NCBI RefSeq assembly: GCF_000447795.1
Contig: NZ_AUNI01000010.1
Coordinates: 124,001 to 188,000, forward strand
Reading direction: 5' to 3'
From: Bacteriovorax sp. Seq25_V
GTDB taxonomy: Bacteria > Bdellovibrionota > Bacteriovoracia > Bacteriovoracales > Bacteriovoracaceae
DNA: 64,000 nt
Of the stretch, positions 52,020 through 61,463 are shown in pieces (position 1 is the stretch's first letter; each line of letters starts with the position of its first letter). Both the position numbers and the translations under genes were made by a program. A model generated the notes under the pieces. That model saw nothing but the letters and a program-made list of their open reading frames with translations. It had not been told where the DNA came from and did no database searches.

Positions 52020-53030
52020 ATGCGTGGTAGCGTCTTTGGGAAAATGTTATCAATTACAACTTTTGGTGAGTCACATGGTGTTGCTTTAGGTGTTGTTATT
52101 GACGGAATGCCATCTGGAATTGATTTTAGTCTTGATGATTTGCAAAAAGAACTAGATCGAAGAGCGCCTGGTCAATCTAAGGGAACCACTGCTCGTAAAG
52201 AGGCTGATCAGGCCGAAGTACTTTCAGGGATTTTTGAAAATAAAACACTAGGAACACCAATAGCAGTTATTGTACGTAATACAAATCAACGTAGTGGTGA
52301 TTATGATCAAATTAAGACTGATCATCGTCCAGGACATGCTGATCAAACGTATATGGACAAGTATGGAATTCGAGACCATCGTGGCGGTGGGCGATCGAGT
52401 GGACGTGAAACCTTGGCCCGTGTTGTCGGTGGTTACTTCGCATCTCTAATTATCTCTCAAGTTAAAGTGAAAGCATTTATTACTAAGCTTGGACCATTCG
52501 AGTATGGTTCTAATTTAATATCAGATATGAGTCTTAATCTTGGGACTTATAACTTTGCAGATCCTTCTAAAGATATGGAAATTGAAAAATATCTGATTGG
52601 ACTTAAGAAGGATGGTGATTCTGTTGGTGGGATTATTACTGTGAACATCGCTAACTGTCCTGCAGGGCTTGGAGAGCCAGCCTTTGATAAACTCAAGGCT
52701 GATTTAGCAAAAGCTGTTCTTTCAATAGGTGCATGTGTGTCGTTCTCATTTGGACTTGGTGAAAAGATGGCCCATATGAAAGGTACTGATGTTAGTAAGA
52801 GTAGAGAAAATTTTGGTGGGATTGAAGGTGGTATAAGTAATGGAGAGACAATTACTCTTTCAATGACATTCAAACCAACTTCAACGGTGGGTGATAAAGC
52901 AAAATCAGGAAGACATGATCCTTGTATTCTTCCGCGTGCGGTACCTGTTGTTGAGGCAATGATAAAACTAGTTATTGCAGATCATTATTTAAGACAAAAT
53001 GCTTATAACAACGGGATGTGGCATGAGTAA
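52020..53030 (+). CDS. aroC: Chorismate synthase
   Basis: Makes chorismate from EPSP using reduced FMN. The 336 residues start MRGSVFGKMLSITTFGESHG, the usual beginning; the in-frame ATG at 52008 is less likely because GGGAAG stands just before 52020. The conserved RPGHADQTYMDKYGIRDHRGGGRSSGRETLARV, GGIEGGISNG and ILPRAVPVVEAM blocks are all present. aroB overlaps its end by 8 bases. It is first in a three-gene shikimate operon. Confidence 0.95.
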   Translation: MRGSVFGKMLSITTFGESHGVALGVVIDGMPSGIDFSLDDLQKELDRRAPGQSKGTTARKEADQAEVLSGIFENKTLGTPIAVIVRNTNQRSGDYDQIKTDHRPGHADQTYMDKYGIRDHRGGGRSSGRETLARVVGGYFASLIISQVKVKAFITKLGPFEYGSNLISDMSLNLGTYNFADPSKDMEIEKYLIGLKKDGDSVGGIITVNIANCPAGLGEPAFDKLKADLAKAVLSIGACVSFSFGLGEKMAHMKGTDVSKSRENFGGIEGGISNGETITLSMTFKPTSTVGDKAKSGRHDPCILPRAVPVVEAMIKLVIADHYLRQNAYNNGMWHE

Positions 53031-54048
53031 TATCAGAGAGATTGTAAATTTTGATTCACTAAAAAAACAAATCGAAGAAATTGATACAGATCTAATTCTG
53101 TTGGTCGTGGATTCTAATGTTTATAATATTTATAGAAATCAATTTGATTTTTTGAAGTGGAAGAATAAAAAAGTTTATCTGTGGAAATCTCTAGATGGTG
53201 AAAGTACTAAAACATATGACGAACTAAAGCACTGCCTTGAGTTCTTTTTGTCTAAGAATATACATCGTAATTCACATCTCGTGGCCATCGGTGGTGGTGC
53301 ATGTAGTGACTTTGGAGGAATGGTTGCCTCCTTAATCCTTCGAGGGATAAGTTGGAGTGTTGTCCCAACAACAATGCTTGGAATGATTGATGCTGCAATT
53401 GGTGGTAAGGTTGCTATTAATTCTGAATATGGCAAAAACCTTGTAGGAGCATTTAATCTTCCCGATAATATTTTTATTGTGAATGATTTTTTAAAAACAT
53501 TAGATAAGGCAAATGTTCATTGTGGCAATGGTGAACTATTTAAATATTGCTTTCTAAATAAAGAGATATATAGCTCTGTTGTTGCAGGTGAAGAGGTTGG
53601 AAAAGTTATTTCGCTTTGTGCTGCCTACAAGCAATCTATAGTTGAACAAGATTTTAAAGAAAGTGGTATGCGTAAATATCTAAACCTTGGACATACCTTT
53701 GGTCATGCAATTGAAAAAATTTATAAACTCCCGCATGGTGTCGCTGTAGCATGGGGAATGGTGATAATTTTTAAACTATATGATCTCGAGCATAGTCTGG
53801 TTGAAATGAAAACTTTACTTCAACATATTGATATTGATATGAAGGAGTCTGCTTGGTTTAACAAAAACTTTCCTGTTGATGAGATAATGACTTATATAAT
53901 GAAGGATAAGAAAGTGGCATCAAATACAGAGATCGATATTATTTTGACTCCGAATGTTGGAGAAGTAGAAGTTCGAAGAGTATCTTTTAATGAACTCAAT
54001 GAAAGACTTTTAAGGAAAGAAGATGAGCTTAAAAGATTCATTTTTTAA
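53023..54048 (+). CDS. aroB: 3-Dehydroquinate synthase
   Basis: Cyclises DAHP to 3-dehydroquinate, with NAD and a divalent metal. 341 residues. VAIGGGACSDFGGMVASLILRGISWSVVPTTMLGMIDAAIGGK is the NAD- and substrate-binding core. Metal ligands are the Glu in NGELFKY and the histidines in LGHTFGHAIE and LPHGVAVAWGM. The ATG at 53023 is eight bases inside aroC; residues further upstream are an artefact of that overlap. It overlaps aroA by 26 bases. Confidence 0.93.
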   Translation: MSNIREIVNFDSLKKQIEEIDTDLILLVVDSNVYNIYRNQFDFLKWKNKKVYLWKSLDGESTKTYDELKHCLEFFLSKNIHRNSHLVAIGGGACSDFGGMVASLILRGISWSVVPTTMLGMIDAAIGGKVAINSEYGKNLVGAFNLPDNIFIVNDFLKTLDKANVHCGNGELFKYCFLNKEIYSSVVAGEEVGKVISLCAAYKQSIVEQDFKESGMRKYLNLGHTFGHAIEKIYKLPHGVAVAWGMVIIFKLYDLEHSLVEMKTLLQHIDIDMKESAWFNKNFPVDEIMTYIMKDKKVASNTEIDIILTPNVGEVEVRRVSFNELNERLLRKEDELKRFIF

Positions 54049-55249
54049 AGTTAGTAAAAATAGAAACTTTGATAAAGTTATAAGTATTCCAACGTCAAAA
54101 TCTTTTGCGAATCGTGCGCTTATTCTTGCCTCTATTTGTAAGGACCCTGTTGTTATTAATGAAATCTCAGAGTCTTCTGATGTGAAGAATTTAATTAAGT
54201 GCTTAAGGCAAGTCGGGCTTGATATAGAAGAAAGTGAGTCATCAGTAATTGTTAAAAATTCATTTCCAAGTTGTGAGTATGAAACTTCTAGCGAAGAGAT
54301 CGTTGATATTTTGACTGGAGATGGTGGAACCACAAATAGATTTTTGATCCCTCTCTTAGCCTTGGGGAAAAATCGATATAACCTCATCCCTTCAGAAAAA
54401 ATGAAAGATCGTCCAATGGATGAAATGGATAAGATATTAAGAGATCTTTCTGTTGATGTTGTACGTAACGAACATACATGGTTTACATTGCAAGGACCAC
54501 TAAAACTCCATAAGCATGTGATTGAAGTTGATTGTTCGATCTCAACTCAATTCGCAACTGGCTTAGCGCTTGTGTTAGATCAGTTTCATGCAGAAGTGGA
54601 GCCTTTAAACCTATCGACTTCAACACCATATTGGGAAATGACTCTAAATCTAATTGAAAGATTTAGAACAGAAAGAGTATTTGATAATCCTGTAGATTTT
54701 AGCTCTCTTGGGTACCCGCTAGCATTTGCGGCTACAGCAGGGGAGGTCAGGGTGACTAACTGTCGTGGAATTGATCGTTATCAGGCAGATAGTATTATTA
54801 TAAAACTATTAGAAAATCTTGGCGTAAGTCTGAGCTTTGAACGTGATGGAATCAATGTGAGACATGTAGGACGACTTTCTGGGTTTCAACTTGACTGTTT
54901 TGATTGTCCTGATCTAATTCCAACTCTCTGTTTTTTAGCCGCTTATGCAGAGGGTAATACTATTATTCGTGGAGTTGAAGTCCTGAAATATAAAGAGTGT
55001 GACAGGCTAGAAGAAATGTTACACATGCTCGCTGAGTTCAAAGTAGAGGCGTACCATGATGAAGAAACAGATAGTTTAATTATCGTTGGTCGAGAGCCGA
55101 TTGAAGAAGAGGTAGATTACAATCCTCCCGTTGATCACCGAATGGCAATGGTGGCTTATCTCTTTCAGCGTTACAATGGTGGTGGGAAGTTATTTAATTA
55201 CCACAGCGTAGATAAATCATTTAATACATTCTTTGATATTATGGAGTAG
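54023..55249 (+). CDS. aroA: 3-Phosphoshikimate 1-carboxyvinyltransferase (EPSP synthase)
   Basis: Transfers enolpyruvate from PEP to shikimate-3-phosphate. The 408 residues match EPSP synthase: IPTSKSFANRALILAS (S3P-binding), ILTGDGGTTNRFL in place of the usual LGNAGTAxRPL, DRPMDEMDKILRDL, STQFATGLALVL and VDHRMAMVAYL. It is somewhat short and divergent from enterobacterial AroA, especially in the PEP loop. It follows aroC and aroB in the same operon. Its last 33 bases overlap the convergent transketolase-subunit gene. Confidence 0.88.
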   Translation: MSLKDSFFKVSKNRNFDKVISIPTSKSFANRALILASICKDPVVINEISESSDVKNLIKCLRQVGLDIEESESSVIVKNSFPSCEYETSSEEIVDILTGDGGTTNRFLIPLLALGKNRYNLIPSEKMKDRPMDEMDKILRDLSVDVVRNEHTWFTLQGPLKLHKHVIEVDCSISTQFATGLALVLDQFHAEVEPLNLSTSTPYWEMTLNLIERFRTERVFDNPVDFSSLGYPLAFAATAGEVRVTNCRGIDRYQADSIIIKLLENLGVSLSFERDGINVRHVGRLSGFQLDCFDCPDLIPTLCFLAAYAEGNTIIRGVEVLKYKECDRLEEMLHMLAEFKVEAYHDEETDSLIIVGREPIEEEVDYNPPVDHRMAMVAYLFQRYNGGGKLFNYHSVDKSFNTFFDIME

Positions 55250-56128
55250 GGAATCGAAATCTAATTTAAGGATTTCATGTAGCTGCTCCTGTTTACCATA
55301 TTGAAAAATATAATCATTTCCTAAGCTGTAATGCTTGATATTTAATCCCATAATAATTTCTGATATCATAACGTCACTTACACGAGAATAGATTCCTCCT
55401 GTTCTTAAGTGCTCTTCTATAATAAAGATATTCTTATGATTTTTAAGAATGTTTATACAATCTGATGAATATATTGAATCAATTTGCGGGATGTGGAGAA
55501 TGTTAAGCTTTTCGATTTTTCTCTGAATGTCGAGACATCTTTGGAGCATAATACCTGTTGTAATAATCAAATTGTCTGAATGATTTTTGCCTTGAATGAA
55601 ATTTCCACTTGTCAGAGAATATTGAAACTCGTGTGTCACGGGCTTCTCATTCCCCTTTCCCATCCTGATATAAGATGGGCCTTGAGATGAATTGATCTCA
55701 TTTAAGATCTTTATCATTTCTAGTGCATCAGCAGGTGCGTATAGCTTTAAATTCGGAACTGTTGAGAGTATTGAAAAGTCATCGACCATTGTGTGACTAT
55801 GTCCCAAAGGTCCATAAACAAGACCCCCTCCAGAACATAGTATACATACATCGAGATTTTCTGCGCCTATATCAAGAATAATTTGTTCTAGTGCTCGTCG
55901 TACAAAAAATGGAGCGATTGTGTGTATGAAAACTTTGCATCCTGTTAGAGCAAGCCCTGCGGCCATTGAGACAATATGTGCTTCACTTATGCCTTCCATT
56001 AAAAATTGTTTTGGAAGCTCCGTCTGGTATTTAGCAATTGAACCAGCTCCAAGGTCTGATCCAATGAAAACCACCCGACAATCTTCTTTTGCTAATTTGT
56101 AGATATGCTCGATAGAATCTTTTCTCAT
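55217..56128 (-). CDS. Transketolase C-terminal subunit
   Basis: A 303-residue protein equal to the pyrimidine-binding and C-terminal domains of transketolase. FLMEGISEAHIVSMAAGLALTG contains the catalytic Glu of the Pyr domain, LGHSHTMVDDFSIL and YAPADALEMIKILNEI follow, and the last 110 residues form the C-terminal domain. It pairs with the N-terminal subunit encoded just upstream (4-base overlap), so the two chains make one ThDP enzyme that transfers two-carbon ketol units. Its place in a sugar island suggests synthesis of an unusual sugar rather than the pentose phosphate pathway. Confidence 0.88.
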   Translation of the reverse strand: MRKDSIEHIYKLAKEDCRVVFIGSDLGAGSIAKYQTELPKQFLMEGISEAHIVSMAAGLALTGCKVFIHTIAPFFVRRALEQIILDIGAENLDVCILCSGGGLVYGPLGHSHTMVDDFSILSTVPNLKLYAPADALEMIKILNEINSSQGPSYIRMGKGNEKPVTHEFQYSLTSGNFIQGKNHSDNLIITTGIMLQRCLDIQRKIEKLNILHIPQIDSIYSSDCINILKNHKNIFIIEEHLRTGGIYSRVSDVMISEIIMGLNIKHYSLGNDYIFQYGKQEQLHEILKLDFDSLLHNIKECIK

Positions 56129-56910
56129 TTGATCGTCCTTAGTGACTGACGAAGTTTTTCAATTTCTTCTTCACTAACACTATTTCGATGGTGCCATGAA
56201 AGATCTTGCTCAAGAATATGACTTCCAAAGCCTTTTTTTGTATGACAGATTATAACTCGTGGTCTTGTTTGAGCTATTCTTAAAATATTTTGTAGCTCAT
56301 TACTCTTATTGATGATGTCACATTCTAGAACTTCAAAACCGAATGATTTCCACTTTTCTGGGAACGGCTCTAGTGGGAGAACTTGTTCTGTTGCTCCATA
56401 TGACTGTTGCTTATTGTAGTCAATAATAAAGGTTAGATTTTTGAGTTTGTTTTTATTCGCTGAAAGTGCAGCTTCCCATATTGTTCCCTCATTGCATTCA
56501 CCGTCTCCAAGTATGCAATAAACATTTCCTTGTGTATTAAAGGCCATGCCTACAGCAATTGATGGTCCATGTCCAAGTGAACCAGCTGAGATTTCTACTC
56601 CTGGAATTTTTGAGCGTGTTGGATGTCCGCCCAGAATTCCCTCTGGTTTGCAGAAATTATTAATCTCTTCTTTCGGAAAATATTTTAGATCGGCAAGTAC
56701 TGCATATAGCGCAAGACAACCATGTCCCTTGCTAAGTAGGATTTTGTCAGCAGATAAATTTGCATGATGATAATAAAGAGTAGATAAAATTTCTACGAGA
56801 GAAAAAGCTGAAGGAACATGACCTCGATTTCCAGCTTGAAACATATCTAGAATTAAATGGCGTAGCTGAAGATTTTTTTCCTGAAATTTAGAAGTATTCA
56901 TAATATTCAT
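56125..56910 (-). CDS. Transketolase N-terminal subunit
   Basis: The ThDP pyrophosphate-binding half of a split transketolase, about 261 residues. LSKGHGCLALYAVLA, SAGSLGHGPSIAVGMA, and the ThDP motif GDGECNEGTIWEAALSANKNKLKNLTFIIDYN (GDG to N) are clear. The ATG at 56910 (with GGA in range) is my choice; 56901 and 56946 are alternatives. It starts inside the end of the upstream HAD-kinase gene, so all four genes of the minus-strand group are probably one transcript. Confidence 0.85.
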   Translation of the reverse strand: MNIMNTSKFQEKNLQLRHLILDMFQAGNRGHVPSAFSLVEILSTLYYHHANLSADKILLSKGHGCLALYAVLADLKYFPKEEINNFCKPEGILGGHPTRSKIPGVEISAGSLGHGPSIAVGMAFNTQGNVYCILGDGECNEGTIWEAALSANKNKLKNLTFIIDYNKQQSYGATEQVLPLEPFPEKWKSFGFEVLECDIINKSNELQNILRIAQTRPRVIICHTKKGFGSHILEQDLSWHHRNSVSEEEIEKLRQSLRTIK

Positions 56911-58162
56911 ATTTCCAACTGAAGATAGGGTTAGATCTACATTCATTAAGTAAGTTACTTATATCAACATTATTACGAGATAATATATCTAACCATAGTA
57001 TTGAAGTATAAGCAAAATATGACTCAATATTCTTTCTTATAAAGTACTCAGGAAAGGCTAATTTGAATTCTTTAATTAAAATGCAATTTGAATTAAAGTC
57101 TAAATCGTTCTGCGGATGATAGAGGAAGTTTAATAATGCCCTAACTGGATCGTCAACACCTGCAGATTCATAATCAAAAATAATAATTTGATTATGATCT
57201 TTTTTGATATTTCCTGGATGAAGGTCAGGGTTAAGAAAAAAACCAGCTTTTAAATCGTTGAATTTTATTTCGCTATTTGTAAAACTCTCATTAAGTAGAT
57301 TATTGAACTTAGAAGTATTGTTCTCGAGTCGTCGACTTAATAATTCTAATGACGCGGGATGGAGCCAGGTGTCTCTTGCATAACTTACATTAGGAATGTC
57401 CCTTGCAGCCATTAAAGCGGAGCAAATCTTTGAACCGATAGCTGAGTCAATACTTGTAAGTGGAGAGAGATTTTTAATTTCTTCTTGGATAATAAAACCA
57501 TTTTTACTAATAAATTTTATATTTTTAAATTTAAGATACTTCGTTTCATTGATTTGGCGATATTGAGAGAGGTGATATTTGTAATATTTATTTCCAACTC
57601 TAAAGCTTGTTCGAGAAGTTTTGGTAAAAGTATTGAATTCAAAATGACTAAAGAACTCGCAAAGCCCTTTGGTATCACTGAAACTTGGGAGTTCTGTAAG
57701 TGTATTTCCAAGATAAAGTGGAATAACTCCTTTGAGTGCTGAGAGAACTGGGATGAGGTCATCAATCATGAAATCAAAGTTTGAATCATTGATGTAGTTT
57801 ATTTTATTCAATATATCGTTGTGGTAAGTTGTTTTGATGGAATCAAGCCCATGCCTCTTTAAAAAAAATGACGCTTCATCTCTAAGTCTATAGTTTCCAC
57901 AAAGGCTTAGTTCTGTCTTGTGTGAGACAAATTCCACATTAACATTGCATTCTTTAAATAAATTAATGAGATTAAACCATTCCTCATTAATATGAGCCTT
58001 GTGAATCTTTTCTCCATAGACTTGACCTTGAATCTTAATCCATTCTTCATTACTTATGTGAGACTTGAGGTATTCTTTAGGTTCTTCATGCAGAGGAGCA
58101 AGCTCTTTCCAGATATCACTATAGTTGATTAATGTGTTATCAAGATCAATTCCTACTTTCAC
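56888..58162 (-). CDS. Fusion of HAD-like phosphatase domain and APH/choline-kinase-like domain
   Basis: A 424-residue protein. Residues 1-170 are HAD-like: VGIDLDNTLINY (nucleophile Asp in DxDxT), VEFVSHKTE, and FDFMIDDLIPVL. Residues about 180-424 resemble aminoglycoside phosphotransferase/choline kinase: a short N-lobe, then NPDLHPGNIKKDHNQIIIFDYESAGVDDPVRALLNF, with H315 in the DxHxxN catalytic loop and IIFDYE supplying the metal-binding Asp. The kinase lobe could phosphorylate and the HAD lobe dephosphorylate a sugar or polyol. Such a fusion in a transketolase-containing cluster is unusual. The epimerase gene upstream overlaps by one base. Confidence 0.8.
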   Translation of the reverse strand: MKVGIDLDNTLINYSDIWKELAPLHEEPKEYLKSHISNEEWIKIQGQVYGEKIHKAHINEEWFNLINLFKECNVNVEFVSHKTELSLCGNYRLRDEASFFLKRHGLDSIKTTYHNDILNKINYINDSNFDFMIDDLIPVLSALKGVIPLYLGNTLTELPSFSDTKGLCEFFSHFEFNTFTKTSRTSFRVGNKYYKYHLSQYRQINETKYLKFKNIKFISKNGFIIQEEIKNLSPLTSIDSAIGSKICSALMAARDIPNVSYARDTWLHPASLELLSRRLENNTSKFNNLLNESFTNSEIKFNDLKAGFFLNPDLHPGNIKKDHNQIIIFDYESAGVDDPVRALLNFLYHPQNDLDFNSNCILIKEFKLAFPEYFIRKNIESYFAYTSILWLDILSRNNVDISNLLNECRSNPIFSWKYEYYEYF

Positions 58163-59142
58163 TAGAGTATATTTCTTTCTTTTAAAAGTTTTACATTATA
58201 ATAAATTGAATTGTTTAACGGGTCTGTTAGCTTGGATTCTTTTAGAGATACGTAGAGATCGTTGACGGCATCTTCAATAGTGAATTCAGTTTTAATCCCC
58301 AATTCGTTGAAAATTTTATCGGAACAGATTTTGTAAGAGCGATTATCATTAGTTTCAGTAACCTTTATAGAACTTACGTTGAGAATGTTTTTCACCATTT
58401 CACTAAGTTCGTTTACAGTGTGGTTCTTCGCTCCGATATTATAGACATTCTTGTTGATAAGAACTTTTGGTGCTGACAAAAGTTTAATGTAGGTGTTGCA
58501 CATATCTTCGATATGGATATTAGGCCTTTTCTGATCACCACCAAAAACTTTTATTTCATTATTAATATAGCCATGAGTTGCTAAAATATTGACGATAACA
58601 TCAAGCCTCTGTCTTCTGGCAACTCCACAGACGGTAGCTGGTCTCAGGGAAGTAACAACGAATTCCTGAGAAGAATGACGATTTAGTATTTCTTCACACA
58701 GTAATTTGTACTTTGAGTAATCGGTGAGTGGTGAAGGTTCAAGGTCTTCTGTGACTCTCTCTTCTTCTTTGATTCCGTAGACAGATGAAGAGGAAGCAAG
58801 AATAAATCTTGATACACCAGCTTCTTTTGCTGTTGTTACTATATTTTCGAAACAATCGAAATTAATTGTCTTTGCAAGGTTAGGATTGAGATCATACGAG
58901 GGATCATTGGAGATACATGCAAGGTGGATGACATGATCGATATCGACAAGAGACTTGGCCATAATTGAGTTATCTCGGATGTCACCCTCTATGCACTCAA
59001 CATTGTGAAGATCGCTAAAAATATCTTTATCACTAAACCAAAATGTATCAAGTACACGTACGTTGTCGTAAATTTTAGATAGCTTAGGAACGAGGGCACT
59101 GCCAACATAGCCAGCCCCACCTGTCACGAGTATTGTCTTCAA
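58162..59142 (-). CDS. NAD-dependent epimerase/dehydratase (extended SDR)
   Basis: A 326-residue extended short-chain dehydrogenase acting on nucleotide sugars. ILVTGGAGYVGSALVPKL is the Rossmann motif, ILASSSSVYG holds the catalytic Ser, and DYSKYKLLCEEIL the YxxxK pair. HIEDMCNTYIKLLSAP and VYNIGAKNHTVNELSE are typical later blocks. It starts at TTG with TTGGA as ribosome site. It is the first gene of the minus-strand sugar group (epimerase, HAD-kinase, transketolase N and C), divergent from the oxygenase-like gene. Confidence 0.88.
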   Translation of the reverse strand: MKTILVTGGAGYVGSALVPKLSKIYDNVRVLDTFWFSDKDIFSDLHNVECIEGDIRDNSIMAKSLVDIDHVIHLACISNDPSYDLNPNLAKTINFDCFENIVTTAKEAGVSRFILASSSSVYGIKEEERVTEDLEPSPLTDYSKYKLLCEEILNRHSSQEFVVTSLRPATVCGVARRQRLDVIVNILATHGYINNEIKVFGGDQKRPNIHIEDMCNTYIKLLSAPKVLINKNVYNIGAKNHTVNELSEMVKNILNVSSIKVTETNDNRSYKICSDKIFNELGIKTEFTIEDAVNDLYVSLKESKLTDPLNNSIYYNVKLLKERNIL

Positions 59143-59255
59143 ATTAATCCAAGTTGTTAAGATTTCGATGAATCATTGCGTAAATTCATTATATTAATTA
59201 CAATTAATATTAACAATCCAACTCAATAAACACAAGAAATCAGGAAGTAACTTAA

Positions 59256-60020
59256 GTGAAAGTTGTAGGCGAAAGTGAAGTACAACATATAATTCAATCC
59301 ATTAGAACTAATGGGTTTGTTGTAGTTCAGTTGGAGGGGCAAAAACACGAGCGAATCACTCGGGCAATCGCTGACTCGCTTGAGAAGCTCGATATTGATT
59401 TAAGCTCAATTGAAAGGTTACATGAAAAGATCTCATTGCAGGACCTAAATGAGATTCGTCTAAAAATAATTTCTTCTTTAGTTAAGGATGATTTTTATTC
59501 AAATTTACTTTTAAAGGAGTTCATGAGCTTGCTGGTTCAACTCGTAGGGACTGATTTAGCAATACAAAGAGCTTCCGGCCTATCGATACAGCTACCTCAT
59601 GATGAAAGTTCAGTACTGCCAATGCATGCAGATTCACTAGTTGGTAATTCCCCTTATGAATTAGTTATTTGGCATCCCTTGACGAGAGCAGATAAGAGCG
59701 CAGCAATGTATATCTTACCTCTTGAACGATCTCTTGAAGTTTATAAAAGTAATTTATTAAAAACCAAGTCCTTAGCCGAAGTTTTTGAATACGTGAAAGC
59801 GGACATGATCGAATTGAGTGTTAAGCCAGGTCAAATTGTAATTTTTAGTCACAACCTCCTTCATGGAAATAAGATAAATGAAGAAGAGTTTACAAGAGTA
59901 AGTTTAAATACAAGAATAAAAAATATTTTTACTCCATATGGGAGTAAAGAGCTTGGAAGTTACTTTAGAAAAGTTCAATTTAGTGTTGCTTCAGAGCTAG
60001 GGATAAAATTCGATGTGTGA
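59256..60020 (+). CDS. 2OG-Fe(II) oxygenase-like protein of sporadic carbohydrate clusters
   Basis: A 254-residue protein starting at GTG with AGGAAG upstream. LPMHADSLVGNSPYELVIWHPLT contains the HxD of the iron-binding facial triad, and IVIFSHNLLHGNKINEEEFTRVSLNTRI provides the distal His and the 2-oxoglutarate Arg, in the order of a double-stranded beta-helix oxygenase. I recall a family described as 'sporadic carbohydrate cluster 2OG-Fe(II) oxygenase', found mainly beside split transketolase and related sugar genes, which fits this context; this is from memory and not checked. The substrate would be a sugar or its carrier. Confidence 0.65.
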   Translation: MKVVGESEVQHIIQSIRTNGFVVVQLEGQKHERITRAIADSLEKLDIDLSSIERLHEKISLQDLNEIRLKIISSLVKDDFYSNLLLKEFMSLLVQLVGTDLAIQRASGLSIQLPHDESSVLPMHADSLVGNSPYELVIWHPLTRADKSAAMYILPLERSLEVYKSNLLKTKSLAEVFEYVKADMIELSVKPGQIVIFSHNLLHGNKINEEEFTRVSLNTRIKNIFTPYGSKELGSYFRKVQFSVASELGIKFDV

Positions 60021-60390
60021 TTATGTTACATATATGACTTCAAAAGAGGATATGAGATATTTTGTTCCGCATCGAGTACAGAATATAATTCTACGTGAGT
60101 ACTTAAGTCGCATTGAAGAAACCTATCCTTTGCCAAAAACAGAGATAAAAACACAAAACTGTTATCCAGTCCTAAAAGAACTTTTAGCAGACAAGAAGAT
60201 TAAAAAAATCTATTTTTATAGCCTCGAGATGCTTCCCAAAGATAACTTAGAAGTTCTCTCAAATCTTTATGAGCGCGTACTTGAGGGGATGACAATCATA
60301 TTTTGTGTAGAAGATATAACTTTGAATGAAAATTCTTTGCTAGGTTTTAAAGAAGATCTTCATATCATGCAAATAACTAATAGGGTTTAG
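60013..60390 (+). CDS. Small protein of sporadic carbohydrate clusters (LIC12192-like)
   Basis: A 125-residue cytosolic protein with an alpha/beta pattern: MTSKEDMRYFVPHRVQNIILREYLSR at the start, VLKELLADKKIKKIYFYSLEMLP and GMTIIFCVED as strands. It resembles what is called the LIC12192 family of sporadic carbohydrate cluster proteins (from Leptospira), usually found with the 2OG oxygenase-like gene, a transketolase pair and an aminotransferase. The biochemical role is unknown. It overlaps the upstream gene by 8 bases and the next gene begins 2 bases after its stop, so the group is coupled. Confidence 0.55.
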   Translation: MCDYVTYMTSKEDMRYFVPHRVQNIILREYLSRIEETYPLPKTEIKTQNCYPVLKELLADKKIKKIYFYSLEMLPKDNLEVLSNLYERVLEGMTIIFCVEDITLNENSLLGFKEDLHIMQITNRV

Positions 60391-60392
60391 AG

Positions 60393-61463
60393 TTGAGGAT
60401 TAAATTTCAAGATTTAAGAATATTAAATAATGAGCTTAGGTTTGAGTTAATCGAGAACTTAAGGGACTCATTTGATGATGGGGTCTATATTAATGGCAAG
60501 GCAGTCAGTGAGTTCGAATTTAGTATAAGAGAATTGTTTGATATTAAGGATGCTATTTACACAAATTCTGGGACTAGTGCCCTACTTCTGGCGTTAAAAG
60601 AACTTGGAGTCGGTGTAGGTGATGAAGTCATTTTGCCTGCAATGTCATGGGTCGCGACAGCACACGTAATTGCTAAGCTTGGCGCGTTGCCTGTATTCTG
60701 TGATGTTAATCAAGATTTAGTTATTGATGTTTTGTCTTTTAAAAAAATGATCACAGCTAAAACAAAAGCCGTCATTCCCGTACATTTTGGCGGAGTTGCT
60801 TGTGAAATGGAGGGTGTTCTTCAGGTTGCAAAGAAGCATGGGATAAAAGTTATAGAGGATTGTGCACAAGCTTTTGGGAATAAGTATCAAAAATATAAAC
60901 TAGGAACTCTAGGTGATTACGGTTGCTTCAGTTTGAACCCCATGAAGATTATGGGAGCACTTGGAGAGGCGGGATTAATTATTACTAATCATAAAAATGC
61001 GATTAGAGATCATTTATATAGTGGGGTCAATTCTAATAAAGAAGTTATCTCAACTGGCGCAAATTACCGGGGAGACAATTTACAAGCAAGATTCTTGAAT
61101 ACAATGTTGAAATATCAAGATGAAAAATCAGCGAAAGTTTTGAAGATTTGGAACTTATATAAAAAGTATTTGCCAAGTGAAGTTACTTTGGTTGGAAGAG
61201 ATCATGATTTTACTCCGTACTGTGTTAATATTTTATCATCAAAAAGAAATGAAATTGAATTGGCCTTAAATCAATCGGATGTCGAAACAAAAAGATTACA
61301 TGTTCCTATAATGCCAGATATTAGTGTTTATCAATCTTGTAAGCGTGATACTAAATATATCGATGAAGTTAAAAACAAATTATGTACGCTTCCCCTTCAT
61401 CAGTATCTTGAGGAAGAACATATTATAGAAATTTGTCAGGTTATAAATCGAGTGGTGAAATGA
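60393..61463 (+). CDS. DegT/DnrJ/EryC1/StrS-family aminotransferase
   Basis: A 356-residue PLP enzyme for transamination of keto-sugars. SGTSALLLALKELGVGVGDEVILPAMSW contains the pyridoxal phosphate-binding Ser/Thr, IPVHFGG and VIEDCAQAFGNKY (Asp contacting the PLP nitrogen) follow, and LNPMKIMGALGEAGLIIT holds the PLP-linked lysine K185. Start is TTG at 60393. The closing LCTLPLHQYLEEEHIIEIC is the usual C-terminus. It would convert a keto-sugar made by the epimerase group into an amino sugar. The next gene overlaps its stop (ATGA). Confidence 0.88.
   Translation: MRIKFQDLRILNNELRFELIENLRDSFDDGVYINGKAVSEFEFSIRELFDIKDAIYTNSGTSALLLALKELGVGVGDEVILPAMSWVATAHVIAKLGALPVFCDVNQDLVIDVLSFKKMITAKTKAVIPVHFGGVACEMEGVLQVAKKHGIKVIEDCAQAFGNKYQKYKLGTLGDYGCFSLNPMKIMGALGEAGLIITNHKNAIRDHLYSGVNSNKEVISTGANYRGDNLQARFLNTMLKYQDEKSAKVLKIWNLYKKYLPSEVTLVGRDHDFTPYCVNILSSKRNEIELALNQSDVETKRLHVPIMPDISVYQSCKRDTKYIDEVKNKLCTLPLHQYLEEEHIIEICQVINRVVK

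Noticed and set aside
59143-59255. Riboswitch or other structured leader between the divergent sugar operons
   Set aside because: The 113-base gap is AT-rich without a stable conserved structure. It fits two divergent promoters.
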